Counted from the first letter of the stretch, positions 22,801 through 35,428 are shown. The stretch: DNA of 64,000 nt from Epiperipatus broadwayi (GCA_028023455.1 JAQFVV010000152.1:2108001-2172000), one strand, 5' to 3'. Notes: generated by a model not told the origin, from the sequence alone. Made by a program: numbers and translations.

Positions 22801-25800
22801 GAACAATAATGGAAACAGCTATAATTGGATAATAAATAATAAATTATTCTGAAGAATAACGAACCTATAAAGGAATGGATTATAAATAAGTAATTATTGA
22901 ATTTATGGATATATTGTTTAAAATTGCGCAAAAGTTTTATCCGGATTTCCCATAGTCAAGTTACCGGGATAAGATGCATCATCAAGCTGATACAGGATCC
23001 TATGGAATAGAAGCTTCGAGTTATTATTTTTCAATATTATATTGTTATTATTTTAATAATCATTGTTCTGGACAATAGAAACTATAAACTATTATTCTAT
23101 AAACTTTTGCAGAACAGATTGATGATTATTTTTATTAATTTTCCAAGATTTTAAATGTCATACTTTATTTTTCTTATTATTCATTTTTAAACTTCGTTCG
23201 TCACACAGGAAAGAGTTTATAGTGCATGTGCCAAGTTCAGGGAAGTTTCATCATCAAGCAAGAGGAACTTAGCAACGGTCGGGAGTTTTAAATGCTTTTT
23301 AAGAGAAAATTTAAAAAAAAACTGGAGGAAAATAAAAAAAAAACATTTGAACTTTATAAAGAACATTCATCAATTGAAGAAGATATACGTAATTATTGTC
23401 TTGATTTATTTTATTAACTTTCTTTTTTAAGTGTAATATTATTTTAATTAGAAGAGTAAGAACATTAATATTAATTTAGTACTAATGAAATTTTAATCTT
23501 ATAGTAAATAGTTTGATAATTTAAATAAGTTAACATTTTTTAAGTGTGGAAGTAGGGATGTATATCATATATGCAATGTTTTATTTAATTGATGGACATG
23601 AAGACATCATAAGTGATTACAAGTTGATATCACTTAGGGAATATTGATATTTTTTATGATGTATTTTTTTTCTTTTGCAGATTGTCAATGAATTATATTA
23701 TATTGAAGTATAAATGTTAAGTTGTATGTGAATGCACTGGTACAACACATATAAATTATAAGATTAGGATGTATTTATTCTGGGCATATGCATACTTGAA
23801 TTTCATATTATTCATATAATGCAACATAATGATGAATAGTTATATGATTCTTTTACAAAGAACTTTAATATTATTAGATATTCAAAGTATAAATAATGAT
23901 TATTTTGTATGTGTTTAAGAATATGGGATAGGAAAGTAAAGCAAAATTTTCTTGTAGATTAGTGAGATCATTCTAATTACAATTGAGTTTTATTTATTAT
24001 TCTGAATATGTGAGTTAGTTTCATTTGTTGGTGTAAGATTTGATAAATCTATTAGGAAATATCGATAAGAAATGTTGATAAGATAGTGACTTGGGAGTAA
24101 TCTGGAGAACATGAAACCAAAGAGATGATATTAATGTAAGATGTATTATGGAAATAGGAATAATATTTTTATAATCTTATTAAGTACACAGTAAAGTTAA
24201 CAATGCCCTGTAGCTGGTATATTTATTTGTGGGCAGTGTCCATTTTATTTGAATACTGATGTTTTATAAAGCTGAAATAATAGCTTAACATCATTGTTGG
24301 TAGTGGAGGATATTAGACAAATGGGTCATGCCTCTATTTTTTATAGATACACTGTGCCATTGTGTTTTTATCTAATACGTACTATGAGTTAGACTCTAGT
24401 TTTCTTCTCTGTGCCTACACATCTATTCACTATCTCAATTTTTCCAAAGTAATTACATCGAACAGTATTGTATTTTTGAAAAAAGTAATAAATAATTTAG
24501 AATTTAAGAAATGTTATTGAATGAATAAGATAGGTTCATTTACTTATAAAGAGGAGTAGAGTTTATGCAAGTTGGAAGTGAAAATCCAACAGAACCAAAT
24601 GATAAAGAATCATAGAGTATGTTCTATATATTTATTTTGGAAATAAAATAAATTTCAGGAATAAAATAAATAAAGTAAAGTTGCTCTGAAACGTTAAATA
24701 ATTTCAAATATTTTATTTTATTTTATGAATATTGCATATTTTTAAGATATAATGTTATAAAGCAAAACAATATAAAATAAGCATAGGTACAATTTTGTAT
24801 TTATTTAAATAATAAAGAATACATCAATAATTGCAGCTATTCTGTATTCAAGTAATATTAAGTAGAAGATATATCATGTTTAATAATCATAATATAGTTA
24901 ACAATGATGTCCACATATTGTATTAATAAATTAACAGTAGATATTTTATGTATAATATTCATAACATTGAAAAATATGAAATTGTTCAGTAAAAACATTC
25001 ATACTCAATATTGTTATTTTTTGTGTTTTCCATTCTATGCTTCAATGTATGTTTTAAGGAAGCATATTGTAATAATATTTAAAGATATAATATGTTAGAA
25101 TAAATATAAAGAAATATAATTTCATCCTAAAATTTGATAACAGAGAGATAGTAAAAATTGTATTATTATTTTTTTTTAAGTCAGAGTGAAGACTTAAATA
25201 GATTCTCTATTGTTTTAGTAATTACAATTAATAAGAGATATATAATGGTGCAAGTTTAGTACACCAATTGTAAATAGTGTAAATATATTGTTGTTTTATT
25301 TTATTTGTTATAATAAAAACTTTGTTAAATTTGTTTTTCAAAACTTGTGTGTTTAGACTATTTTCTTTCCCATTACAATGTATTAAAAACACAGAAGATT
25401 TGAATTAAACATAACATTTTTGCACAGAAATAAATAAAGTATTATTTTAATTAGTTCTAATATTTTTTGGAAATTTATTTATTTAAGAAATTACATTTTA
25501 CATTATCTTTATGGTCATAAATTGATTATTATAATAGTACATCGAATTATAAATGCTATTCATTGCCACACATATATTTTTCAGATTATATAATACTACC
25601 ACATATTTATTACATTATTATATGAAAGATAAAAGATTATATTGTACTATTTCCTTATTATTATTATGGCAAAGAAAAATTATATTGGATGAAAAGATAT
25701 ACAAAATTAGATCATATAATGAAGAATCTTATTATTATTATTTATTATTATTAGTTAGGTGTGGTAAAGTATGACATTAAATCCCTTATCATGCTTTACT

Positions 25801-26275
25801 ACAGTGATTTTAATTAACTTAAAGTAGTTTTATGAACCTGAGATTTTATTTAGCTAAATTATTATAGATAAAAAGATTAAGATTTAATTATTAGTTTAAT
25901 CTTAATGATTAGTTATTATTAAAGTTGTAAGAATGATATAAGTTTATTTATTTGAGATAGTAATAGGGGGGATAGTGTTCTTATGCCATTAAGGTAGTAA
26001 CCTGTGGGATATTGGCTCAATGTAATCTTTCTTGTCATCTGTATCTCACTTCCAATTCTCATGATTTAATAAATATTTATTTATTTATCTTATAAACTGA
26101 ATCTTATTATTATTCTTATTAATTTGAACTAATAGAATATTTTAAAATTAATGCAGAATATTTTATTTGTCAATTATTTGCATTTAACTGAGTGTAATTG
26201 TTAACTGAGCTAAACCCATTTTACTTAATATTATATTGCTCAGAAGTGAGACTGCACGTGGATAAGGTTAGAATA
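19801..26275. other. 6.5 kb AT-rich desert
   Basis: No protein motif, RNA gene, SINE or clear terminal repeat was found on either strand. Open frames of 60-95 codons (e.g. 22382-22666, 24904-25098, 25553-25774) are Ile/Leu/Phe/Asn-rich, as expected of random AT-rich DNA. It may be intergenic or intronic. A patch around 22920-23290 has higher complexity than its surroundings but is unassigned. Confidence 0.45.
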
Positions 26276-26278
26276 TAT

Positions 26279-27190
26279 ATATTTAAAAGATATATTTTGT
26301 GGGTTTATTCATGTTAAAAATTTAAATATTGATATACTGACATTTCGACTTGATCACACAAGTCATCCACTGGGTGATAAAAGGTAGAAAGATAGTTGTA
26401 GAAGCGCTACAAGCACTGATTTGAAAAAATGTTAAAGCTCCACCAATAGCAAAACTGTTAAACTAAGAATGTTTTTTAAACTAAGAATGTATTTTAAGCC
26501 CAAAATGGACAAAATAGAAAACAAAAAGATGATAAATCAGTTATTAGGATTTGTGTTCTATATGTAAAAGGAACTACAGACATTATTGGATGGATATTAA
26601 AATGCTATAATATAGATACAGCATTTTCTACGCATCAAAAGATCAGCATTATAGTAACCAAGCCTAAGGATTCAATCCCTGTTAAATCTCATGGTGTTTA
26701 TCAAATCTCATGTAAAAATTGTAAAGCTTCTTACATAGGTATGAGTAATCGTCGCATCAGTGTTAGGAGAGATGAGCATGCAAATGCAGTTAAACAACAC
26801 TCATCACCATCAGCACTCTCACTCCATACTATAGATTCAGGTCATAAATTGATTTTTCTAGTACCAGGATTATACCCATATGTGATAATCTCTACCAGAG
26901 CAAAATTAGAAAAGCCATTGAGATACTTAAAAGGCCAGATGATACATGCAAACTTTCTCCTATTTGGAAAGATTTTTTTAAAAAAAACATTCTTAATTTA
27001 ACATTTTTGCTATTGGTGGAGCTTTAATGTTTTTTTCAAATCAATGATTGTAGCACCTCTACAACCATCTTTCTACCTTTTATCACCCAGTGGATGACTT
27101 GTGTGATCAAGTCGAAACATCGGTATATCAATATTTAAATTTTTAACATGAATGAACCCACAAAATATGTCTTTTATATATGCAATCCAT
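26279..27190 (+). mobile_element. Non-autonomous Penelope-like element with inverted flanks
   Basis: A PLE endonuclease coding segment (26529-27010) lies between inverted repeats of about 180 bp (26279-26462 and 27000-27188). The flanks share GCTATTGGTGGAGCTTTAA, CTTTCTACCTTTTATCACCC and GATGACTTGTGTGATCAAGT. Each includes a stem GACTTG...CAAGTC next to a GAAAC-like box, as in PLE terminal repeats. No RT domain remains. A third copy of the flank lies alone at 42880-43010. Confidence 0.72.
26529..27010 (+). pseudogene. Penelope-like GIY-YIG endonuclease domain with RT-endonuclease linker
   Basis: One open frame from about 26529 reads VKGTTDIIGWILKCYNIDTA, then KPKDSIPVKSHGVYQISC, KNCKASYIG and RRDEHANAV. 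This is the linker and GIY-YIG nuclease of Penelope-like retrotransposons: GVY and YIG motif strands, a Cys pair between them, and the R..EH helix. At about 26850, in a T-run, the frame shifts by one. The expected C-terminal part (SKIRKAIEILKRPDD, then SPIWKDFF) is read in the next frame up to about 27010. The RT domain is entirely absent upstream, so this is a 5'-truncated or internally deleted copy. The nuclease would nick target DNA in the nucleus. One frameshift makes it non-functional. Confidence 0.82.
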
Positions 27191-27248
27191 GAAAATCTTT
27201 GTATCAACATATATATATGTTATACTTAATGTTTTCACGGTTATATGA

Positions 27249-27535
27249 TGTAGATAAATTATAACTTTTTGGGCTATACCATGTATTGTTTTCCATTAAA
27301 CACCGATATTTCGACGGAATAGCAACTGCCATTATCAAGGTTAACTTTTGAAAGAAAAACCGTTAGATCTTAACAAATAATATTATTTGTTAAAATCACG
27401 TTATTTGTTAAGATCTAACGGGTTTTTTTTTCAAAAGTTAACCTTGATAATGGCGGTTGCTATTCCGTCAAAATATCGGTGTTTAATGGTAAACAATACA
27501 CGGTATAACCCAAAAAGTTATAATTTATCTCTATA
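27249..27535. mobile_element. Palindromic foldback, ~135 bp arms, GTCGAAATATCGG-type motif
   Basis: AATTATAACTTTTTGGG (about 27257) to TTAGATCTTAACAAAT is mirrored by 27404-27532 with few mismatches. The loop is about 15-20 bp. Each arm carries a short stem next to TCGAAATATCGGTG (CACCGATATTTCGA on the plus strand of the left arm). This is similar to the GTCGAAACATCGGT of the adjacent PLE flank, so it may be a solo terminal-repeat pair of a related element. Confidence 0.7.
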
Positions 27536-27539
27536 TATG

Positions 27540-29020
27540 TTTACATATATATATATATTAGTTTCATTGTTAAATAAATTTAACTAAAACTATTTGTTAA
27601 GTATATGTGAACATAAATGGAGTCATGTAAACTACATTTAGATATATAAATTCAGGTCACTTTACTTTTAGTTTAGTCATATTGTTTTAGTCTACATTGC
27701 TAAAATAATAGATGCTCAGAAAAATGAATACATTCATTAGTAAAAAATGAGAAACTTTAGTAAAAATGACAAATTTTAGTAAAGATTTAGATAATGGATT
27801 TAAATGTCATTATCAACAAAATTTTAATTAATTTCCAAAAAACTCAATATTTTATTTAAAAAAATATTCCTAAAAAATGTTAATTAAAGAATATCCTGGA
27901 AACCTTTTCTTTACAGGTGATATAAAACTTTAATAAAAAGTATTTAATTTTGTTAAGATCAGTTCTTTAAACAAGGTCTTTAATTCAGTCATCAGTGGAA
28001 GTTCTGCAGGAAAAAATGAAAGAAAAGAGGAGTAAACATGTTTTGCTCCAATCAGCTATGACTCTAGATGAAAGTAGGCAAGTGTTCCAGCATGAAGTAC
28101 ACCTATGACATTGTTACTACAAAACAAGTCATTCATTTTTCATTTAATAAATATCTGCCTTAGTGACGTAGAAAAAAAAGAAACATATCATCCACTACAT
28201 AATTTTTACAAGAAGTCCAGAGAAAGTACAATGATAAATATTGTGTGATGAGTTTTCTTTTTCTTTTAGTTATTAGCCTAATTGAAATAGACATAAAATG
28301 CTCAAGAAATATTTATGGTATAACATATATGTTCCCGATGATGAACTGAATTAATAATTAAATATTCCCTAAACTAAGAAGCTCTTCTAGATGTCAATAA
28401 TAAATGTTCTAATGATTGAAATAGAGGAACTCCACCATTAAGATGTTAAACCACTGTGTAAAAGTATATTAAAAAGAAATTTCTAAATCAAAAATATAAT
28501 CTCTAAAGAAGCTATATGAATATAGCTATATTTGAACTCAGGACTTCTGCATATAAAAATTGAGCATTTTGGACTTTTCTATAAACTCTTGCCATGGGGA
28601 AAATGTTGATAACTTATTTATATATTTAGCTGCTATTAATTTTGGTATAACTTTTGTATAAGTATCCATAATTTTATGTGCTTGAAACTTTCTGTTTAGT
28701 ATTAGAATGTCTTTATTTAGTCTCCGATATTTTATGAATATATATATATATATATGTTATGTGTGTATTTTTGAGCAGTAGGGCAATATTTGAGTGACTA
28801 TATTTTTTTATAATAGTAAACTTTACTCATGTCAAATTATTGGAATTGCATTTAAAAATTTATAATGTTGCACTTCCCTCACCATACTACTTGTATTTTC
28901 TATTTGAGTGGTTTTATTTTCTTAGTATATTATTCATTTGTCAGGTAACATTTTAGATCAGCTAAGATATATATAAATAATATAAAAACTCTGTCAGGTA
29001 ATGAAAATTATTCTTCACAT
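27540..29020. other. Non-coding AT-rich DNA
   Basis: Nothing is recognised apart from a short (TA)n at about 28739-28754. Confidence 0.4.
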
Positions 29021-29022
29021 AT

Positions 29023-29190
29023 AAAATGTGATAAACATTCAAAAAACATTAATCACAAAAACTATTTGCCAATGCTTTTGGCACCATGTTCCAATATGTT
29101 GCCATGATTCTGGACATGGTACTTAAAGTGCTTGGCAACTTGTTTTTTGTGATTGTTTTTTGAATTTTAGCTACTCTGTTTATCACACTT
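29023..29190. mobile_element. Foldback MITE-like element left of element copy B
   Basis: AAAATGTGATAAAC...TTCAAAAAACATTAATCAC (29023-29060) mirrors GTGATTGTTTTTTGAA...GTTTATCACACTTT (29149-29190). The inner halves (29061-29148) also pair. It is a complete hairpin whose right end runs into the (TA)n at the start of copy B. A further half copy in the opposite sense lies on the other side of B (32842-32945). Confidence 0.75.
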
Positions 29191-29198
29191 TATATATA

Positions 29199-29345
29199 TT
29201 GTAACCAAAATATCTCGAGCCAGCCACGTTGCGCGCCAAAAGCTGTAACCAAAATATCTCGAGCCAGCCACGTTGCGCGCCAAAAGCTGTAACCAAAATA
29301 TCTCGAGCCGGCCACGTTGCGCGCCAAAAGCTGTAACCAAAACAT
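29199..29345 (-). repeat. Subterminal tandem array of copy B, exact 44 bp period
   Basis: TGTAACCAAAA recurs at 29200, 29244, 29288 and 29332. Units contain CTCGAGCC and GTTGCGCGCCAAAAGC. The period is regular here, while copy A has 44, 47 and 47. Confidence 0.88.
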
Positions 29346-32300
29346 CTTGAGCCAGCCGTCCACCTTGACGGCCCACAAAGGTGGTAACCAACCTTCCATC
29401 ACCCCTCCAACTACCCATCATCATGCCGTACTTGTTGCGGCACTATAAATTGTAACCGTAAATTGTGTAATCTCAACTACGTAACGTAAGTGCACTAGGA
29501 ATTACAACCTTGGTCACTGATCAACTCTCATTGCACATTATCAGCTATTAAGAGCTGTATCCAAAAGCATATCATACTATTTATTTTATGCACAAAAGAC
29601 CACAATCAACATCTGGGGCAACTTACTACAGACAAAATTAATTAATTAACCTAACTTTTTATAATTTATTTGATCGCAGCCAGGGTATACCGCGAAGACC
29701 TATCATAGTATTATTATAAATCATATTAAACAAATTATAAGTGCAATTTTATCACCCTTAAACCTCAATTTGCGATTTTTATGGTATGCACCCTATGGCC
29801 GACCATGTACAAGATAGCGTAATTTGTGGAACTACATAAGATTATGAAATTTTAAATCATCTATATGATTTCTAAGACAGATGCTAGTCCAGGTAAAGCT
29901 TTGCAATTAATAAACATGAATAATGGGTTCTTTTATAATTTAATATATCATTGAGACTCTTATTGTATTGACGAATGAAAATTTAAAAATGTTAAGTAAA
30001 TATATTTAATCATATCATTATTGAATAAATCTGTTCACAAGTTTAATAATTAATTTGTATTTTATACTAGAATCAACTACGCAAAGCCACAATGATGGAA
30101 AAGGTAAATGGGATTTTATTGTACCTTACCAATCCTATACTACCAAAGACGAAAAGCATCTTAATGTTTTCTCAAAATATTAATAAATTCTTATATCATG
30201 TAGACAATAATATGTAATTCAATGTATGCTCTATAATGTATGCTCTATCCAAAGTTTATGATTTCTGATGTTATGAATGACACATAGCACGCACAGTAAG
30301 TTTAATTATAAATCAACTTTTATTTACAAACTTTATGAACAATAAATAGTTAATTTCAATATTTAAATAAAAACATAAATAAACAAATAAAATAATTAAA
30401 TGATGGTTCAATAGACTTTCTTCAATACATCTCACAGGTTCAGTATTTAAAAACCCAACATACCTTATTTCAATCTAATATAATGAATATTGAGACAATT
30501 ATTAAATTCAGCATTAACTTATGAAATATTGAACGCATTTCCAGATTCAATAACTCCTACTGTAAACTTATAATCATATAATAAATAATAGATGTTTGTA
30601 TGATTTAGCTATAATGTAATCATTAATTAAAATGAAAATGTAAACTTACCTCCGGTAGATAATAATAACCAACAGTTAATTATCATGAAGTACTTGAATA
30701 GAATGTCCTGTTGCCATTTATCAATCTAACCGATAAATTATGCTTACAAATGAAGAAGATGATAGGCAGATTAACTAAAAACTTTGCCCAACTTATATCT
30801 GTGAAGCAAACATATCCTGTGGATGTATTCACTACAGTAGGAATTAAATAATACTAACGTTTGCGTATTTAAACACTATCATAAAGTCATACGTATAATC
30901 ACACAATCGCGGATTAACCACCAGCGCAGATGTAAAATACAAATGGCAATTAAAATAACTGGATTAACCACCAGCACGATTACAACCCTTTAACATTCTA
31001 AAACAACATTGTAATTTACTTCACATTAAAGTGCAAAATCACCTCCTCAATTCTTCGACTATTCAGAAACACTGACACTTTAGCACAGTGGGTTCTTGCT
31101 AACAATAGTCACATTAATCAGCACAACTAAGTACTACTACTTGCTTAAAATAAACATGTATAATATAATGTAAATAATATTGGCATGGGAAAAAACTGGA
31201 AAGACTCACAAAATACTCATAAAGATTGGTATACTCAGAATTCATTAAGTACTGTTTAGCTTCCCAGCTATTCTTTTGAATAAATATTTTATTCAACCTT
31301 TATTAATTAAACTAACAAATATAACTTATGAACTTCATAGCAAGTTCATATAACGATAAAATTAAATAAAGTATTATTCATTAACATATAACATTTAACG
31401 GTGTGTGTGTGTGATAAAACTAAATGTAAAGCATTTTATAGTTCAAATACATGAATTTTAGCAGATGTGTATCACAAATTGGATTGTATAGCATTTTGTA
31501 ACTCCTAATGTGATCCGTGGAATCCATGTACAATGTGTAGAATAATAAGTATATGAGGTAATAGCTATAACTGTAGTTAAATTCCAACATGCAATTATAT
31601 CCATTTGATTAGTTATTAAAGCAATATTAGATTAACGATGGTGGCTTCCAAACATGAAACAATTTTAAAACAGGATACACAAAATTTAAATGAAAAGTTT
31701 TTCATAAAGTTATTAACCCTACACTCTCACAAAAGTGTTCCAAGTTATCCCATCCATGCAAGTATTTATTTATCCATTGCGTAATCCAGGAATAACCAAT
31801 TACAGCAACTATTTATCATTTTAACTGACGATACAATTATAAAATAGCTTTGTTTAATTATTTAAAGAATGTTTATGATCCAAATGTTAAACAAATTAAC
31901 TAGCAATTATTACTGGCATTATAAAATTAATTATCAATCAATAATATATTTTATTAGAATTAAAGAACGGAAATATTAAAAGATTTTGACAAATTTAACG
32001 CTTACTTATTTACTTAAACTTTTTCTTTTTAAAAAACAAATTTTCATTTTAATAAAACTTCTGTAATTAAAACACTGATTCAAATTTTCCAAATTGTAGA
32101 ATAATAAAATTTCAAAACATACCAATTCTTGTATTTAATTCTTTCAAACTGGGAGCTCCACATTTCAAAAATGCGATATTGGAAAACGCTACGGTGATTT
32201 GATTCAGTTGGCGAACGACTTGAAAAGACTTTAAATTTAGTGATCCATCTTAATTAGATAACACTGTTATTTTATGTTTATAACAAATTTTGTGGTAATT

Positions 32301-32790
32301 TATTCACTTATTAATGGTTTCAAAATAAGCTCAGCAAATTTACACTATTTGCCTTTACCATTTCTGTTCTTCTTCCCACCAAAGACAAACTAACAGACGA
32401 TATTCTCCTAGAATTCGCGCTCTTTTCTTTTATTACATTGAGACGCATACGTCATTAGTGTATTTATTTTTAATAATTAATTTTAACTGAATAAATGGTT
32501 CTGTAAATTTAATAGAAATAATAATTTAAGATCATTTTTAAACAAATAAAACAAAATATTATTTTTAATAATATTTTACCAAATTTTTATGTGTTGTCAA
32601 ATTTTTTAAAAAGTTAAACGTTTTGATATGAGTTAGTATATGGGAAGAAGCAAATTTAAATTTATTAAAATAATATAGAAAGAACATTCAAATGCGAATC
32701 AAGCCAACCAAATCACCGTAGAGAAGAAAGAGAAATTTTTATATAAGTTACATCAATTAATATATTTTCTACTAAAATATATGGTTACAA
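29199..32790 (-). mobile_element. Large (3.59 kb) non-autonomous element, copy B
   Basis: This is the reverse complement of copy A (11055-14730) over its full length. The subterminal array is at its left end (29199-29345) and the ATATTTTAGTAG-type end at its right (GGTTACAA at 32783-32790). It is about 85 bp shorter than A, owing to small indels. No coding capacity is seen. It sits between inverted copies of a small foldback element, in a TA-rich spot, whereas copy A is bracketed by a 34 bp direct repeat. Confidence 0.7.
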
Positions 32791-32804
32791 TATATATATA
32801 TAAA

Positions 32805-32841
<37 letters not shown>
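32791..32841. repeat. (TA)n tracts flanking copy B
   Basis: Two TA runs are separated by AAAGTG, abutting the GGTTACAA end. Confidence 0.88.
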
Positions 32842-32845
<4 letters not shown>

Positions 32846-32945
32846 GTGATAAACAAAGTAGCTAAAATTCAAAAAACAATCACAAAAAACAAGTTGCCAA
32901 GCACTTTAAGTACCATGTCCAGAATCATGGCAACATGATTTGAAT
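32842..32945. mobile_element. Half copy of the 29.0 kb foldback element
   Basis: AAAGTGTGATAAACAAAGTA then TTCAAAAAACAATCACAAAA and CATGTCCAGAATCATGGCAA form the reverse complement of 29098-29190. The second half is missing. Confidence 0.75.
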
Positions 32946-33098
32946 TGATACCGTTTGCTTCTGCTTTTGGTTTTTGAATTTAGTGGCAGTTGAGGCAGGT
33001 TAGAAAGTAACCGAAAGTACTTCTGTGGATTTTAAGATTGTTTGTTATTATTTATAAACCGTTAAAAATATTATTTCAATTATAATTATATATATATA

Positions 33099-33405
33099 TT
33101 GTAACTGGACAGCCGAACAACCCCTTCTTTACCTCGGTTGTGACTATTTCCTGATGAGAAACAAAGATTGGAATTACCCAATGTTTATCTTACCACCCTA
33201 CAACAATATTTCCTACTCATCAGAGGATGTAGCCTTCAAGAGACTGGAAACATCTAGAAAATTTGTTTGTTTGGCTTCCCAAATGATGCCACTAAAGTTC
33301 CAGCTTACTACAACTTTACTTACTTATTCAGATCTGGTTGTGCCAAACATAGCTCAGGAGGCATGAGATTCTTGTGAACGAATGCAATAAATGATGAGTG
33401 ATGTG
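33099..33405 (+). mobile_element. Repeat family B, copy 1, TTGTAAC end on (TA)n
   Basis: It begins TTGTAACTGGACAGCCG directly after (TA)n and contains CCTACAACAATATTTCCTAC and CATCAGAGGATGTAG. It is homologous to the reverse complement of 47948-48268, with many differences. The open frame at 33154-33366 is interrupted in the other copy, so it is not a conserved gene. The end resembles that of the large elements A and B. Confidence 0.72.
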
Positions 33406-33639
33406 AAATGAGACTGACTAGATAGATTAGTTTTAGATAACAATGATTTGTTTATTTGACAACAAAAATTATTGACAGTTCATCTTTGGATTGTCAGTTC
33501 ATATATGTGCATTTATTCCTAGGCCAGTTTGATTTACATTTGGTCATTCTTTTCATAATCATCTGTGATTGGTGCAATAAGTCCTTCAACTATAAGTTCT
33601 GTACAAAATATTCATCCTTGATTGTGACATGTGGATGTA

Positions 33640-33900
33640 AATTTTGGTCATTCATCTGTGATCCAGGTATGTTGATATAAATTCAAGTCATTCATTCTTG
33701 ATCCAGGTATGTGGATATACATTCAAAACATTCATTTTTAATCCAGGTATGTGGATATAAATCAAGTCAATTTATCTTTAATCCAGGTATGTGGAATTAA
33801 ATTCAAATCATTCATCTTTATCCAGGTATGTGGTTATAAATCCAAGTCATTCATCTTTGATCCAAGTGTCTGGTTTTAAATTCAAGTCATTCACTTATAT
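33640..33900. repeat. Minisatellite, 40 bp unit, about 6 copies
   Basis: GATCCAGGTATGT or close variants start at about 33660, 33700, 33740, 33780, 33819 and 33859. The unit body is like GGATATAAATTCAAGTCATT. Confidence 0.88.
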
Positions 33901-34300
33901 TAAAATATTAATTTTCTAATTCAGATTTGTAGATTTAAATTATTTATTTACTTAAATCATCTTTAATCCAAGCGTATGGATGTAGGTTATTGACATTTAT
34001 TTATATTAAAAGATTAATTCTGTAATTCATATTTGTAGATTTGACTTATTCATTTGTTTCTTTCATCTTTGATATAGGTGTCTGGGTTTAAATTCACATC
34101 ATTCCTTATTTTAAAATATTAATTCTCTAATTCAGATTTGTAAATTTAAATTATTTATTTACTTAAATCATCTTTAATCCAAGCGTATGGATGTAGGTTC
34201 ATGTCATTCATTTATGTTAAAAAATTAATTCTCTAATTCAGATTTGTAGATTTGAATTATTCATTTGTTTAATTCATCTTTGATACAGGTGTATATTTGA
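33888..34300. repeat. Higher-order tandem repeat, ~105 bp monomers in a 211 bp dimer
   Basis: AAAATATTAATT...CTAATTCAGATTTGTA occurs at 33902 and 34113, with diverged monomers between and after. It includes the 40 bp unit's CATCTTTAATCCAAG as a part, so it probably grew out of the adjacent minisatellite. Confidence 0.75.
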
Positions 34301-35330
34301 AGTAGAAACACATTCATTCAATTTAATTTTTACAGAGAAGCATTTTTAATCTGTGTATTGAAAAGGCATATCTAATTCCTGTTCATATTCGAAATAAAAA
34401 CATATTCAATTTAACCTTTCTATAGAAACATTATAAATTCTGTATTCGCGTATATATAAATACATCTTTGATTTAACTCACATATTATTATACTTTTCAC
34501 TTATTTCTAAATCAATATTCTTAAGTTTCTAAATTAGTATAATTATTATTCTTTAAAAACATTATTTTCTTAGGTTTCATTTGATAAATCAATCATTTGA
34601 ATAATTGTGTTTTATTTTATACGTAAATTATTTCAACAAATACGTTTTCAAATATATTTAAATATTATAAAGGTATCTACATTTTTCTTACCTTGATATT
34701 TAAATCTTTACATTAAGAAGTAGTTGACTTGGGCGAATGCTGCTGTTAATTGGGCATGTTTTATGATTTTCCTAGGCTTTTCACATGTTTGGAGAGAGAA
34801 AGAAGAACTGATTTCTTTCACTCACTCATACTGGAGTTTCCCAAATTAATAATGCGCTTTTCCATTATTCAGTAACTAAAAGACTTTTCTTCTGATGATG
34901 ATAACTGTGTTTCCAACTTGGTTATTTTAGAATTCCAAAAAGTAATAAATTGCGTAATAATGACTATAATTCCAACAGGTCTCCCTACTAATTTATTTAC
35001 TGTAACTGCTACTATCTATAACTGTAACTCTAACTGGCTTATCTAATTAAGCTGCTCCTTTTATTTCTTCGGCTAACATGTTTTTAAAAAACAACTGATT
35101 AAAAGCCCCAGGCAAGATATCTTTAAGTGTTTTTACATTTAAATCTGAAAACATAGCTCTAAAATAAATCGTATCTGCTTTATTTTAAATTGAAGATTTA
35201 TCAATTAATGATAGATTTATTAATATAAATGCTTCTTTTATATTTTACCTTTTTTTTCTATTATTTGTTTTTATAATGCAGTTGAGAAAAGTGACTTTAA
35301 TTCACTGTCACTTGCTTCTTTTTTTTTTCA
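34301..35330. other. Non-coding stretch
   Basis: No open frame or repeat was recognised. Confidence 0.4.
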
Positions 35331-35333
35331 TAT

Positions 35334-35428
35334 GTCATAGCATCGGCCGGGACACGAAACCACAACCGTCTGCAACCAACTACTTGCTTGCAAGGCGGCT
35401 GCGATGACCTCTCGGCTAACAACGCTTG
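35334..35428 (-). mobile_element. tRNA-derived SINE fragment
   Basis: The minus strand has an A-box-like TTAGCCGAGAGGTCATCGC (35419-35401), then CCGCCTTGCAAGCA, a B-box-like GGTTTCGTGTCC (35361-35350), and the tail GATGCTATGACATATG. It shares the tail with the 37.2 kb copy and the layout with 54.1 kb. A following T-run on the plus strand corresponds to an A-rich tail. Confidence 0.7.

Noticed and set aside
33145-33245. CTGATGAG and CATCAGAG boxes in family B that look hammerhead-like
   Set aside because: GAAA follows too closely to leave room for helix II, and no GTC site with a helix I partner was found.
33154-33366. 70-codon frame in repeat family B
   Set aside because: The second copy (47948-48268) has stops in the corresponding frame, so there is no sign of protein conservation.
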